Positions 1 to 9,408 of a stretch of DNA of 64,000 nt are shown here, one piece after another. Position numbers and translations under genes: made by a program. Under the pieces are notes generated by a model. The model was not told where the DNA came from. It made no database searches and worked only from the letters and a program-made list of their open reading frames with translations. Each line of letters begins with the position of its first letter. Positions within the stretch are counted from its first letter, which is position 1. This stretch comes from Gemmatimonadetes bacterium T265 (GTDB taxonomy: Bacteria > Gemmatimonadota > Gemmatimonadetes > Gemmatimonadales > Gemmatimonadaceae), in assembly GCA_019973575.1 (NCBI GenBank), contig BPUI01000002.1, forward strand, positions 1,240,001 to 1,304,000, read 5' to 3'.

Positions 1-1610
1 CGCGCGAACAGCCGGACAACGCGGGCGTCGCGCTCGGCACGGTCGTCGGGCGCGAGCGCGGTGAGCTGATCGTCGACGTGCGCGAGCCGCTCGCCGTCGG
101 CGACGGCGTCGGGCTCGAGCCGCCGGCCGGCGTTGCCGCGCCGAGCACGGGGTTCACCGTCGGCACCGTCCGAACGTTAGGCGCGCGCGGCTCGCTCACG
201 CGACAGGCGCTCGGCGCACGCGCGCTCGGCGCGGGTTCCGGCGCGCCGCTCGTCGGCTGGCGCGTCGTGCGGACGTCGCACGCGGCGCTGCTCGAGCGCG
301 CGCGGGCGAGCTACGCCGCGCTCCCGGCCGACGCCCGCGCGCGCAAGGCGCGACTCGACGTCCGCGTGTTCGGCGGTCCGGGCGCGCCGCTCAAGGCCGT
401 GTTCGTGAGCGGCGAGGACGAAGTCACCGTCCGCAGCGAGCTCCCCCTCGCCCCGGCGAGCAAGCGCGCGCTCGACGTCGGCGTCCTCCGCGAACAGCTC
501 GGACGACTCGGCGAGACGCCGTTCGCGCTCGCGTCGCTCGACGCGGCCGGACTCGCCCCCGGGCTGTTCCTCCCGCTCAGCGAATTGAACCGGCTGCGGC
601 AGGCGGCAACTGACGAACTGACCCTGCGCCGCGACTGGGCCCGTCAGGCCGACCTCGCAGAACGCGAGGCACGGATCGCCGACGCGGTGCGGAGCGTCGC
701 GACCGGGGCGCACGCGTACGTCGCGCCGACGACCGGGAATGAGCCGGCCGCGCCGTTCGCGCTGCGCGCGTCCGTCTACGACCTCGCCGACGCGCGGAGC
801 GTCGCCGCGGCAGGCGCGACCGAAGTCGTCCTCGATCCGTTCCTGCGTCACCCCACACCGCCGCTCGCCCGCGTGCGCGCGCTCGCGGACGACCTGCGCG
901 CGGAGGGCGTCGCCCTCCGCCTGCGCACGCCGACGATCGTGCGGCCCTCGGAACGCCGCGTCGTCGACAAGTGGCTCGCGCTCGGGCTTCCGGCGCTGAC
1001 GGGCCACCTCGGGCTACTCGCGGAACTGGGCGGGGCGGGGCACGACGTCGTCGGCGACTACGCGCTCAACGTCTTCAACGCGCATACCGCGGCCGAGCTG
1101 TTCGGACTCGGTGCGTCGCGCCTCACGCTGTCCGTCGAGCTCACGGTCGACGAGATGGCGCAGCTCGTCGCGCCGTGGCAGGGCGCCGGATTCGACGCGT
1201 TCCTGTACGGCCGCCCGGAGGGGATGACGATCGAGCACTGCGTGCTCTCGGCCGCGTTCGACCGCACGCCGACGACCTGCCGTGACTTGTGCGTGCAGAA
1301 GCACCCGAACGTCGCGATCACCGACCCGCACGGGTACACGTTCGCGGTCGCGACCGACTCGGCCTGCCGCAACCGGCTGCTCCACTCGCGCCCGGTCGAC
1401 GGCTCCGAATACCTGCCGCGGCTCTGGCGCGCAGGAATTCGTGGGTATCAGCTGGTCTTCAATGTCCCGGGCGCGCCGGTCGGCGACGTGGTCGGCGCGA
1501 CGCGGCGCGCACTCGACGCGCTGGCCAGCGCCGCACGACCCGACCTCGCGGCCGTGCGCGCCGCGGTCGGCCCGGCCTTCACCCGCGGCCACTTCGCGCG
1601 TGCCGTCTGA
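1..1610 (+). CDS. Peptidase U32 family protein (RlhA/YdcP-like), 5' end outside window
   Basis: The reading frame is open from base 3, so the true start lies upstream of the window and at least 535 residues are present. The C-terminal half carries U32 hallmarks: the FNVFNAHTAAELF stretch, a YGRPEGMTIEHC segment like the family's YGR...M...C signature, and a cysteine-containing CRDLCVQKH region. The middle part resembles the DUF3656 region that follows the U32 domain in long members. In E. coli such proteins (RlhA, TrhP) take part in hydroxylation of rRNA or tRNA bases, and older annotations call them collagenases. Function here is inferred from family; the exact subfamily cannot be fixed without the N-terminus. 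recQ follows after a gap of about 110 bases. Confidence 0.8.
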   Translation, partial: REQPDNAGVALGTVVGRERGELIVDVREPLAVGDGVGLEPPAGVAAPSTGFTVGTVRTLGARGSLTRQALGARALGAGSGAPLVGWRVVRTSHAALLERARASYAALPADARARKARLDVRVFGGPGAPLKAVFVSGEDEVTVRSELPLAPASKRALDVGVLREQLGRLGETPFALASLDAAGLAPGLFLPLSELNRLRQAATDELTLRRDWARQADLAEREARIADAVRSVATGAHAYVAPTTGNEPAAPFALRASVYDLADARSVAAAGATEVVLDPFLRHPTPPLARVRALADDLRAEGVALRLRTPTIVRPSERRVVDKWLALGLPALTGHLGLLAELGGAGHDVVGDYALNVFNAHTAAELFGLGASRLTLSVELTVDEMAQLVAPWQGAGFDAFLYGRPEGMTIEHCVLSAAFDRTPTTCRDLCVQKHPNVAITDPHGYTFAVATDSACRNRLLHSRPVDGSEYLPRLWRAGIRGYQLVFNVPGAPVGDVVGATRRALDALASAARPDLAAVRAAVGPAFTRGHFARAV

Positions 1611-1724
1611 CGCGCGGCGTCGCTCATCGCGCGGCGTGGGCGTGAACCAGCCGCGCAACGGTTCGGCCCGGTCGGCAACGTTCTGCCCTCGTCCGACACG
1701 TCGGCTCGTGCTACCGTGCGCGAC

Positions 1725-3854
1725 ATGACTACCGCGTTGACGCCGGCCCGGCCGACCACCGCGCCGACCCTCGACGACGCGCGCGCGCTCCTCCGCGCCC
1801 GCTTTCACTACGAGGCGTTCCGGCCGGGGCAGGAGCGCGCCGTCTCCGCCGTCCTCGACGGCCGCGACGCGGTCGTGATCATGCCGACGGGCGGAGGCAA
1901 GTCGCTTTGCTATCAGGTCCCGGCGCTTCTGCTGCCCAGACTCACCGTCGTCGTGAGCCCGCTCATCTCGCTCATGAAGGACCAGGTCGACGCGCTCACC
2001 GCCCGCGGCCTCCCGGCGGCGTTCGTGAACAGCACGCTCAGCTCGGCGCAGGCGGCGGAACGCTTCCAGCGCGCCGCGCGCGGCGATCTGAAGCTGCTCT
2101 ACGTCGCGCCCGAACGCTTCGACTTCGGCAACACCGCGGAGCGCCTGCGCGACATCGGAGTTTCGCTACTCGCGGTCGACGAAGCGCACTGCATCAGCGA
2201 GTGGGGCCACGACTTCCGACCGAGCTATCTCCGCATGCGCGCCGTGCGCGAGCGGCTCGGCGACCCGACGACGATCGCCCTCACGGCGACGGCCACGCCC
2301 GAGGTCCGCCGCGACATCGAGGCCCAGCTCGCGCTCGACGACCCCGAGCGCGTCGTCACCGGCTTCGATCGCACCAACCTGCACTACCACGTCGTCCGCG
2401 TGAAGAACGATGCGGAAAAAGACGCGGCGCTCGTCGACGTCCTCGATAAGAATCCGGGGCTTGCGATCGTGTACGCCGCCACCCGCAAGGCCGTCGAGCG
2501 CGTCACCGGCGTACTGACCCGCGCCCGCGTGCCTGCCGTCGGCTACCACGCCGGCCTCGACGACGCGCACCGACAGGAGGTGCAGGACGCGTTCATGAAG
2601 GAGGACGTCCGCGCGATCGTCGCGACGAACGCCTTCGGCATGGGCATCGACAAGCCGAACGTGCGCGTCGTCGTCCACCACGCGATGCCCGGCTCACTCG
2701 AGGCGTACTACCAAGAGGCCGGGCGCGCGGGACGCGATGGGCTTCCGAGTGAGGTCTTTCTCCTGCACTCGTTCCCCGATCGCTTCACGCACGAGTTCTT
2801 CATCAAGGGCGCCTACCCGGAACGCGCGTTCGTCGAACGCGTCTTCGAGCGGCTCCGCCGACAGGCAGACCGCGCCGGCCAGCTCGGCGCCGTCGATCCG
2901 GCGCGCATCGCCAACGCGCTACCGGACAAGGCGGGCTCGCGCGACGTCGAGAGCGCGATCCGCGTGCTGACGACCGCCGGCGCACTGCGCACCGAGTCGG
3001 AGTCGCCGTCGCGCGTCTGGGTGCGCCTCCTCGCCACCCCGGACCGCATCAAGCGCGAACTGACCGATCCGGCCGAACTCGAGCTCCTCCGTGCGCTCTG
3101 GCGCGCCGCGGGCAAGCAGCTCGAGACCGGCGCGACGGTCGAACTCGACGCGCTGCCGCCGGGGTTTGGGGGTGGGCAGGGCGCGCTCCCGATCCTCGAG
3201 GCCCTCCAGGGACGGCAGTTCGTGCACGTCGAACGGGCCGGCGGCGGTCTGTGCCTGACCGACCCGCGTTTGACGAACGCCGGCCTCCGCATCGACTGGA
3301 CCGCCCTCGACCGGCGCCGCCGCGGCGAACTCGGGAAGCTCGATTCCGTCCAGAAGTACGCGTACCACACGCGCTGCCGCCGCGAGTTCGTGCTCCGCTA
3401 CTTCGGCGACCCGGCGGCGCGCGCCGAGTGCGCGGGCTGCGACAACTGCTTGGGCATTACGCACACGGTCGAAGCGGCGCCCGCCGCGCCGCGCAGTCGG
3501 CGACGCTCGCCCGCGGCCACGTTCGGCGAGTCGGCGCCCACGGCGTTCGGTCGTGCGACGTCCGGCGCGACGCCGGCCGCGGCGGCGCCCGTGGGCGACG
3601 TCGTGCTCAGCGCGGCCGACGAGGCGCTCCTCGGCCGCCTCAAGACGCTGCGCGGCGAGATCGCCCGGGCCGACAAGGTGCCCGCCTACGTCGTCTTCCC
3701 GGACCGCACGCTCGCGGAGTTCGCGGTCCGCCGCCCGCGCACGCTCGCGGCGTTAGGCGACGTCCGCGGCGTCGGCCCGGCCAAGCTGGAGAAGTACGGC
3801 GAACGGTTCCTCGCGGCAGTCCGCGCCGGCGCGCCGGACGACCACGCGGCGTAG
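1725..3854 (+). CDS. recQ: ATP-dependent DNA helicase RecQ
   Basis: A 3'-5' DNA helicase of recombination and replication-fork repair, about 709 residues. It has a Walker A loop PTGGGKS near residue 54, the DEAH box followed by CISEWGHDFRPSY near 152, and helicase motif VI-type sequence QEAGRAGRDG. The RecQ-C-terminal zinc motif (CRREF...CAGCDNC) lies near 550-570, and a C-terminal HRDC domain with a helix-hairpin-helix-like GVGPAKLEKYG spans about 630-705. All RecQ domains are present, so the protein looks complete. ATG at 1725 is preferred; GTG at 1716 in the same frame is possible. No clear promoter or Shine-Dalgarno sequence is visible. Confidence 0.95.
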   Translation: MTTALTPARPTTAPTLDDARALLRARFHYEAFRPGQERAVSAVLDGRDAVVIMPTGGGKSLCYQVPALLLPRLTVVVSPLISLMKDQVDALTARGLPAAFVNSTLSSAQAAERFQRAARGDLKLLYVAPERFDFGNTAERLRDIGVSLLAVDEAHCISEWGHDFRPSYLRMRAVRERLGDPTTIALTATATPEVRRDIEAQLALDDPERVVTGFDRTNLHYHVVRVKNDAEKDAALVDVLDKNPGLAIVYAATRKAVERVTGVLTRARVPAVGYHAGLDDAHRQEVQDAFMKEDVRAIVATNAFGMGIDKPNVRVVVHHAMPGSLEAYYQEAGRAGRDGLPSEVFLLHSFPDRFTHEFFIKGAYPERAFVERVFERLRRQADRAGQLGAVDPARIANALPDKAGSRDVESAIRVLTTAGALRTESESPSRVWVRLLATPDRIKRELTDPAELELLRALWRAAGKQLETGATVELDALPPGFGGGQGALPILEALQGRQFVHVERAGGGLCLTDPRLTNAGLRIDWTALDRRRRGELGKLDSVQKYAYHTRCRREFVLRYFGDPAARAECAGCDNCLGITHTVEAAPAAPRSRRRSPAATFGESAPTAFGRATSGATPAAAAPVGDVVLSAADEALLGRLKTLRGEIARADKVPAYVVFPDRTLAEFAVRRPRTLAALGDVRGVGPAKLEKYGERFLAAVRAGAPDDHAA

Positions 3855-3864
3855 CGTCGGTCGG

Positions 3865-4242
3865 CTAACGCTCCGCCGGCCGCCGCGGCATCTCCTCGCG
3901 TCGCGTCAGCGCGCCAACGACCAGTCCGGCGAGGCCGACCGCGACGAACGTGTTCCGCGCCCGCTCGTCGTCCGCGAACCCAAACAGCCACGGCGCGGCC
4001 ACGGCCAGCGCGCTCGCGGCCGCGTCCATCGCCAGGTGCGCCCGGAACGGAATCACGCGCACGACGCCCCACTCCGCGCGCGTGAAGAACGTCGAGAGGA
4101 GGACGCCGCCGCTCAGCAGGCGCGCGAGGCGGGCCGGTACGTCGTCGCGCTCGAACCCGACCACGGCCGGTAACCCGGCGACGGTCGGGATGTAAGTCCA
4201 GTCCACGATGCCGTGCTGTTCGCGCGAAAGGGGCTGCTCCAT
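3865..4242 (-). CDS. Small membrane protein with SPW-repeat-like segment
   Basis: A 125-residue protein convergent with recQ, starting only 10 bases after its stop. The C-terminal half has two hydrophobic helices. The stretch APWLFGFADDERARNTF followed by a Gly/Val-rich helix resembles the SPW repeat (PF03779), a two-helix membrane module of unknown role, although the Ser is replaced by Ala. The N-terminal half (DWTYIPTVAGLPAVVGF) is soluble-looking. It is divergently placed from the Xre/RES pair across a 154-base gap. Function is unknown and the SPW assignment is by eye. Confidence 0.65.
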   Translation of the reverse strand: MEQPLSREQHGIVDWTYIPTVAGLPAVVGFERDDVPARLARLLSGGVLLSTFFTRAEWGVVRVIPFRAHLAMDAAASALAVAAPWLFGFADDERARNTFVAVGLAGLVVGALTRREEMPRRPAER

Positions 4243-4335
4243 GCGGGTGCGCTCCGTCCAGATCGAAGGCGGGTGGAAATCGGGATCGCTCCGGGTGCAA
4301 ACCGACGGCCGCCCCTACCCGGCCTCGTCGAACGC

Positions 4336-4363
4336 TTGGCGGCGGCACGCGTGCCGATATATT
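4336..4363 (+). promoter_or_regulatory. Probable sigma70-type promoter of the Xre/RES pair
   Basis: TTGGCG at 4336-4341 and TATATT at 4358-4363 are separated by 16 bases. The predicted transcript would start near 4370 and leave a leader of about 27 nt before the ATG at 4397. This supports that start over longer upstream frames. Antitoxins of this family usually repress their own promoter; no operator repeat was identified. Confidence 0.45.
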
Positions 4364-4396
4364 TGCGCACACGTGCCACCTTCGTCTTGCCGATCA

Positions 4397-4899
4397 TGAC
4401 CGCGGCGCACCTCATCGACCTCCTGAACGAACCCCGACTCGCCGAGCCGCGCGGGGTCGCCGCCGCGGCGTCGCTGACGACGGATCTCGATCTGGCCCGC
4501 GCGGTCGCGAATGGGTTCCCGGTGTCGATGGTCAGCCGGATCACGACGGTTGATCCCGCGGACGGGGGCCTCACACCCGATGAGGTCGACGAGCTGATCA
4601 TCCCCCGGCGGACCCTCACCAAACGCCGCGCGCGCCGGCAGCGGCTGACGCTCGAAGAGTCGAACCGCCTCGCGCGCGTGGCGCAGGTCCTCGCCGCCGC
4701 GTTCGAGGCGTTTGGCGGCGACCCGGCCGACCGCGTTGGCGAGACCTCGCGCGAAGCCGCCCGCCGCGCGAGCGTCTGGCTCCGGCGCCCACACCGGGCG
4801 CTCGACGGCGAGATCCCGCTCGCGCTCTGCACCACTGACGCTGGCGCCCGGCTCGTCGAAGACGCGCTCGGTCGCGTCGCGTACGGCGTCTTCGCCTGA
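4397..4899 (+). CDS. Xre/MbcA/ParS-family antitoxin (DUF2384)
   Basis: Predicted antitoxin of a type II toxin-antitoxin module, 167 residues from ATG 4397. The C-terminal segment, LDGEIPLALCTTDAGARLVEDALGR, matches the ParS/MbcA toxin-binding domain (DUF2384), in which a Leu-Gly-x-x-Pro turn precedes a helix ending near GR..YG. The central region (residues about 60-100, rich in Arg and including RRTLTKRRARR) corresponds to the degenerate Xre-like DNA-binding part. The RES toxin gene begins 26 bases after the stop. By analogy with MbcA-MbcT and Xre-RES pairs, it should neutralise the toxin and repress the operon. An open frame extends upstream to 4213 but has no family similarity and would overlap the promoter. 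Confidence 0.85.
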
Positions 4900-4924
4900 C
4901 GCCGCCGAGCCGAGGCCGCCGGGC

Positions 4925-5467
4925 GTGCGGCTCTGGCGTATTGCGCCGGGGCGCTACGACCCACTCAGCGGCGAGGGCGCGCGGCGCTTCGGCGGGCGCT
5001 GGACGTCGCCCGGCCGCGCCGCCGTCTACCTTGCGTCGCAGTTGCCGCTCGCCGCGCTCGAGGTCCTCGCGCACGTCGACCCCGACACGCTGCCGCTCGA
5101 CCTGCAGGCGTTCGCCGTCGACGTCCCCGCCGAGCTCGGCGAGCCGCGCACGTGGGCCCATTGGGACGATCCCACCGCGGACGACGCCCCGCGGCGCGAG
5201 TTGCCGCACGGGTGGCGCGACGTCGCCCAGCCACTCGCGTGCCGGGCAGTCGGCGATGCGTGGCTCGCCACACCCGACGAGCGCCGGCCGCCCCTGCTCC
5301 TCGTGCCCACTGCCGTGCTGCCGGTGTGGGCCGAACCCGCGGGCGCCGGGGTCGCGGCCGGGAGCTGGTGCGCGATCTTCGACCCAACGCACGCCGACGC
5401 GCGTCGCGTGAGCGTCGCGGCGCGCCACGCGTTCTCGTTCGACGTCCGGCTGTTACGCAAAGTGTAG
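4925..5467 (+). CDS. RES-domain toxin (predicted NAD+ phosphorylase)
   Basis: 180 residues from GTG 4925, the only in-frame start candidate near the antitoxin stop. The RES signature is visible: an N-terminal LWRIAP, then RFGGRWTSPGRAAVYLAS near residues 20-37, then ALEVLAH near 43-49, which together hold the conserved Arg and Glu. The C-terminal FDPTHADARRV resembles the stretch holding the last conserved residues. Known relatives (MbcT, Pseudomonas Res) deplete cellular NAD+ by phosphorolysis or hydrolysis. Size and gene order, antitoxin first, match Xre-RES modules. No truncation is apparent. Confidence 0.87.
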   Translation: MRLWRIAPGRYDPLSGEGARRFGGRWTSPGRAAVYLASQLPLAALEVLAHVDPDTLPLDLQAFAVDVPAELGEPRTWAHWDDPTADDAPRRELPHGWRDVAQPLACRAVGDAWLATPDERRPPLLLVPTAVLPVWAEPAGAGVAAGSWCAIFDPTHADARRVSVAARHAFSFDVRLLRKV

Positions 5468-5596
5468 AGCGGGGTACCACGCCCGATCCCGCAGCCCCGC
5501 GGCGGCGATCCGTGCCGACGCGTGCTGGTGTGCGGCCGCGACGCTGACGAGCTTTCCCCCGCCGCGCGCGCGGCGGCTTCCGCCATTCGAGCCCGC

Positions 5597-6814
5597 ATGG
5601 AAGACTCGCTGTACTTCAACGACCAACACCTCGCTGTCCGCGACATGGTGCGCAGCTTCGCCGAGAGCGAGGTCGCGCCCGTCGCGGGCCATTATGACGA
5701 CGTCGCCCAGTTCCCGTGGGAGAACGTCAAGCGCATGGGCGAGCTCGGCCTCCTCGGCGTCCCATGGCCCGAGGACGTCGGCGGCGCCGGGTTCGACCTG
5801 ACGAGCTACATCATCGCGATCCACGAAATGGCGAAGGTCGACGCGTCACACGCGATCACGATCTCCGCGCACACGACGCTCGGCACCTCGCCCATCTACT
5901 ACTTCGGCACCGAGGCCCAGCGCGCGCGTTACATCCCGCTGCTCGCGAGCGGGCGCGTGCTCGGCGGCTTCGGCCTGACCGAGCCGGACGCGGGGAGCGA
6001 CGCCGGCGGTACGCGGACGACGGCGGTGCGCAAGAACGGGCACTACGTGCTGAACGGCTCGAAGCGCTTCATCACGCACGCGTCCGTCGGCGAGGTGTTC
6101 GTCGTCACCGCGGTCACCGACGCGTCGGCCGGCACGCGGGGCATCAGCTCGTTCATCCTGACGAAAGAGACGTCGGACCTCGACAAGGTCCGCGACCTCG
6201 GCGTCGGCCACGACCCGTCGCTCCCCCCGCTCGCGGGCTTCCGGGCCGGCAAGAAGGAGGACAAGCTCGGCTGGCGCGCGTCGGACACCGCCGAGCTGAT
6301 CTTCGAGGACGTCGAAGTCCCGGCCGAGAACTTGTTAGGCCCCGAAGGGCTCGGCTTCGTCAACTTCATGAAAACACTCGACGCCGGCCGGATCGGCATC
6401 GCCGCGCTGTCGCTCGGGCTGGCCGAGGGCGCGTTCGAGCAGTCGCTGCGCTACACGTCGGAGCGGAAGCAGTTCGGGCAGGCGATCGTCAACTTCCAGG
6501 GCGTCTCGTTCCCGCTCGCCGACATGGCGACCGAGATCGAGGCCGGGCGGCACCTGCTCTACTCGGCGACGAAGCTCGCGCAGGAAGGCAAGCCGTTCGG
6601 CAAGCAGGCGGCGATGGCGAAGCTCTTCTGCTCGGAGCTGTCGATGCGCGCGACGATCAAGGCGATCCAGCTGCACGGCGGCTACGGCTACACGAAGGAC
6701 TACCCCGTCGAGCGCATGATGCGCGACGCCAAGATCTGCGAAATCGGCGAGGGGACGAGCGAGGTGCAGCGTCTGGTCATCGCGCGCCACCTGTTGCGGG
6801 AGCTCGGGAATTGA
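5597..6814 (+). CDS. Acyl-CoA dehydrogenase
   Basis: A FAD-dependent enzyme for the first oxidation of acyl-CoA in beta-oxidation, 405 residues from ATG 5597, the usual family length. Visible features are [17 protein letters not shown] (acyl-CoA and FAD contacts) near 130, the FILTK beta-sheet region near 185, [12 protein letters not shown] near 290, [22 protein letters not shown] near 355-375, and [10 protein letters not shown] with the likely catalytic Glu near 382. This arrangement is typical of short-chain or butyryl-type dehydrogenases. Chain-length preference cannot be read from sequence. The frame is open to 5522 but similarity begins at MEDSLYF. A methyltransferase gene overlaps its stop. 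Confidence 0.93.
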   Translation: MEDSLYFNDQHLAVRDMVRSFAESEVAPVAGHYDDVAQFPWENVKRMGELGLLGVPWPEDVGGAGFDLTSYIIAIHEMAKVDASHAITISAHTTLGTSPIYYFGTEAQRARYIPLLASGRVLGGFGLTEPDAGSDAGGTRTTAVRKNGHYVLNGSKRFITHASVGEVFVVTAVTDASAGTRGISSFILTKETSDLDKVRDLGVGHDPSLPPLAGFRAGKKEDKLGWRASDTAELIFEDVEVPAENLLGPEGLGFVNFMKTLDAGRIGIAALSLGLAEGAFEQSLRYTSERKQFGQAIVNFQGVSFPLADMATEIEAGRHLLYSATKLAQEGKPFGKQAAMAKLFCSELSMRATIKAIQLHGGYGYTKDYPVERMMRDAKICEIGEGTSEVQRLVIARHLLRELGN

Positions 6815-7389
6815 CCGAGGTGGCGGGCGCGCCGGAGCGCCCGGGCAAGTCGTGGCTGCAGCGCGCGCGCGTCCCCCTCGGCTTCGTCGCCGGCGGGCTC
6901 TATTTGTGGCTGGCGCGGCCCAACCCGACCACGCTCGGCGTCGGCGCCGCGATCGCCCTCGCGGGCGTGCTCGTGCGCGCGTGGGCGGCGGGGCACATCG
7001 TCAAGAACGGCCGCCTCGCGACCACCGGCCCGTACGCGCACACGCGGAACCCGCTGTACGTCGGCAGCTTTCTGATCGCGTGCGGCTTCGCCGTGATGGC
7101 GAGCCCGTGGCTGCTGTTCGTCGTCGCCGCGTTCTGGGCGGTCGTGTACGGCCCCGTGATGCGGCGCGAGGCCGAGCACGTGCGCGGGCTGCACGGCGCC
7201 GCGTACGACACGTGGGCGCGCGCAGTGCCGATGTTCGTGCCGCGGCTCACGCCGTGGCGGGGTGGAGAGCGCGCACCGGCGCCGCGGTTCGACCCGCGGC
7301 TCTACCTATATCATCGAGAGTGGCAGGCCGGCCTCGGCTACGTGCTTGCCGTCGTGTGGATGACGTTCCGCGTGCGGCGCGGGTTCTGA
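6811..7389 (+). CDS. Isoprenylcysteine carboxyl methyltransferase-family membrane protein
   Basis: An integral membrane protein of about 192 residues with four to five hydrophobic helices. The family signature [16 protein letters not shown] (residues about 70-86) is the S-adenosylmethionine-binding region of ICMT/PEMT-type methyltransferases, and [14 protein letters not shown] follows near 125-140. The substrate in bacteria is unknown, since prenylated CaaX proteins are not expected. A TTG at 6811 overlaps the dehydrogenase stop (TTGA); GTG at 6820 is an equally plausible start. The overlap suggests cotranscription with the acyl-CoA dehydrogenase. Confidence 0.8.
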   Translation: MTEVAGAPERPGKSWLQRARVPLGFVAGGLYLWLARPNPTTLGVGAAIALAGVLVRAWAAGHIVKNGRLATTGPYAHTRNPLYVGSFLIACGFAVMASPWLLFVVAAFWAVVYGPVMRREAEHVRGLHGAAYDTWARAVPMFVPRLTPWRGGERAPAPRFDPRLYLYHREWQAGLGYVLAVVWMTFRVRRGF

Positions 7390-7417
7390 GGCGCGCGGCG
7401 ACGCGAGGAGTGCAGAC

Positions 7418-8986
7418 GTGAAGCGGGAGATCCTGATCAACACCGGCGCGCGCGAGATGCGCGTCGCCATCCTCGAGGACGGACAGCTCGTCGAGCTGCT
7501 CGTCGAGCGGCCCGAAAGCCGCCGCATGGTGGGCGACGTCTACCTCGGCAAGGTCGAGGCGGTGCTGCCGGGCATCCAGGCGGCGTTCGTCAACATCGGC
7601 ACCGACAAGAGCGCGTTCCTGCACGCGTCGGACGTCGTCTTCGACGAGGGCGCCGACCCGGACGACGACGAGGACGACGAAGAGGAAAGCGCCGAGCCCG
7701 ACGCCGTGCCGCGCCGGCGCGCCGGGCGCGCGAAGGCGCCGCCGATCGAGGACGTGCTTAAGAAGGGGCAGGAACTGCTCGTCCAGGTGTCGAAGGAGCC
7801 GATCTCGACGAAGGGCTCCCGGGTCACCGCGCAGGTCTCGCTCGCCGGTCGGTTCCTCGTCTACATGCCGCACGCCCCGTCGCGTGTCGGCGTCAGCCGC
7901 AAGATCACCGACCGTGAAGACCGGCGGCGGCTGAAGGAGCTCGTCGGCGCGGTGCTGCCGCCCGACGCGGGCGGGGTGATCGTCCGCACGGTCAGCGAGG
8001 AAGCCTCGGCGGAGACATTCGGCCGCGAGCTGACGACGCTCGTCAACCAGTGGAAGCGGATCCAACGGAAGACCCGCTTCATGCGCGCGCCGGCACTCAT
8101 CCACCAGGAGACGAGCCTCGCGCGCGGGCTCGTGCGCGACCTGTTCAGCGACAAGGTCGACGCGCTCGTCGTCGACTCGCGCGCCGTGCAGGGCGAGATC
8201 CTCGAGTACCTCCAGGGGTTCGCGCCCGAGCTCGCGGACCGCGTGCGACTGCACGAGGACGCCGTCCCGCTGTTCGACGCGTTCGGGATCGAACGCGAGA
8301 TCCGCGACCTGTTCAAGCGCCGCTGCGACCTCCCCTCGGGCGGGTACCTGATCGTCGAGCCGACCGAGGCGCTCGTCTCGATCGACGTCAACTCGGGGCG
8401 CTTCGTTGGCAAGAAGGACCCCGAGAAGACCGTCCTCAAGACGAACCTCGAGGCCGCGCGCGAGGTCGCGCGTCAGCTGCGGTTGCGCGACGTCGGTGGG
8501 ATTATCGTCTGCGACTTCATCGACATGGAGACGCAGGCCAACCGCGACCGCGTGCTGCAGGAGCTGCGGCAGGCGCTCGGCCGCGATCGCGCGCGCACGA
8601 AGGCGTACGCCGTGAGCGAACTCGGCATCGTCGAGATGACCCGCCAGCGCGTGCGGCAGAGTCACCTCCAGAGCATGACGGCGCCGTGCCCGACGTGCGG
8701 CGGGACCGGGCGGATCTTCACCCCCGAGACCGTCGTTCGGCGGATCGAGCGCGCCGTGCGCCGGATGGCGGCCGACGGTCGACGCGACGCGGTTCAGGTG
8801 CGCATGCACCCCGAGACCGCATTGCACGTGCTCACCGAGGAGCAGGACCTCGTCGGCAAGCTGGAGCGCGCGGTCGGGTTCGACCTTGAGATGCGCGACG
8901 ACCCGCTCCTCCGTCCCGACGAGTTCAAGCTCGTCGTCCGCGGGGCGGAGCAGCGGGACGTCACCGAACGCTACGCCGTCGCGTGA
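7418..8986 (+). CDS. rng: Ribonuclease E/G family endoribonuclease (RNase G-like)
   Basis: A 522-residue endoribonuclease for rRNA maturation and mRNA decay. The N-terminal S1 domain begins at MKREILIN and includes GDVYLGKVEAVLPGIQAAFV. It is interrupted near residues 82-110 by a very acidic insert (DPDDDEDDEEESAEPDA) followed by a basic stretch. The DNase I-like catalytic core holds SIDVNSGR near 326 and CDFIDM near 366, with the two Mg2+-binding Asp. The zinc-link CPTCGGTGR is near 427. There is no RNase E-type C-terminal scaffold, so RNase G is the better name. It lies directly upstream of the rplU-rpmA promoter. Confidence 0.93.
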   Translation: MKREILINTGAREMRVAILEDGQLVELLVERPESRRMVGDVYLGKVEAVLPGIQAAFVNIGTDKSAFLHASDVVFDEGADPDDDEDDEEESAEPDAVPRRRAGRAKAPPIEDVLKKGQELLVQVSKEPISTKGSRVTAQVSLAGRFLVYMPHAPSRVGVSRKITDREDRRRLKELVGAVLPPDAGGVIVRTVSEEASAETFGRELTTLVNQWKRIQRKTRFMRAPALIHQETSLARGLVRDLFSDKVDALVVDSRAVQGEILEYLQGFAPELADRVRLHEDAVPLFDAFGIEREIRDLFKRRCDLPSGGYLIVEPTEALVSIDVNSGRFVGKKDPEKTVLKTNLEAAREVARQLRLRDVGGIIVCDFIDMETQANRDRVLQELRQALGRDRARTKAYAVSELGIVEMTRQRVRQSHLQSMTAPCPTCGGTGRIFTPETVVRRIERAVRRMAADGRRDAVQVRMHPETALHVLTEEQDLVGKLERAVGFDLEMRDDPLLRPDEFKLVVRGAEQRDVTERYAVA

Positions 8987-8993
8987 CCCGCGC

Positions 8994-9022
8994 TTGACTC
9001 GTAAGTCGTGGCGCCGTATAGT
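8994..9022 (+). promoter_or_regulatory. Sigma70-type promoter of rplU-rpmA
   Basis: TTGACT at 8994-8999 and TATAGT at 9017-9022 are separated by exactly 17 bases, close to consensus. It begins 7 bases after the rng stop. The predicted start point is near 9029-9030, giving a leader of about 26 nt before the rplU ATG. Confidence 0.8.
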
Positions 9023-9055
9023 CCTAAGCTCTTCACGACCGCTCCTCATCCGCTC

Positions 9056-9373
9056 ATGAACTACGCCATCATCCGCACCGGCGGCAAGCAGTTCCGCGCC
9101 GAACCGGGCAAGACGCTCCGGATCCCCTCACTCGTCGGCGAGACGGGGACCGAGATCGAGTTCAACGAAGTGCTGCTCGGCTCGGTCGACGGCGCGGTGC
9201 GCGCGGGCGTGCCCACGCTCGCCGGCGCGAAGGTCACGGCGGAAATCGTCAAGCACGGCCGCGGCGACAAGATCGTCGTCTTCAAGTTCAAGCGCCGCAA
9301 GAACTACGCGCGCAAGCAGGGCCATCGGCAGGGGTACACCGAGGTCCGCTTCAAGGCCATCGACCTCGGCTAA
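9056..9373 (+). CDS. rplU: 50S ribosomal protein L21
   Basis: A 105-residue large-subunit ribosomal protein, the normal L21 length. Key features are the opening [18 protein letters not shown] and the C-terminal [21 protein letters not shown], the 23S rRNA-binding signature. ATG 9056 is the family start; the frame continues 48 bases upstream, but that region holds the promoter. It is followed 35 bases later by rpmA in the conserved L21-L27 pair. Confidence 0.97.
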   Translation: MNYAIIRTGGKQFRAEPGKTLRIPSLVGETGTEIEFNEVLLGSVDGAVRAGVPTLAGAKVTAEIVKHGRGDKIVVFKFKRRKNYARKQGHRQGYTEVRFKAIDLG

Positions 9374-9408
9374 CACCCACGCTCGGCTCACGCGACGGAG
9401 AATCGGCA

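Noticed and set aside
4213-4396. N-terminal extension of the antitoxin
   Set aside because: It would run through the predicted promoter and into the divergent gene, and the family similarity starts after 4397.
7247-9049. A 600-codon minus-strand open frame opposite RNase G
   Set aside because: The + strand gene has clear catalytic motifs and the antisense product has none. Long antisense frames are expected at this GC content.
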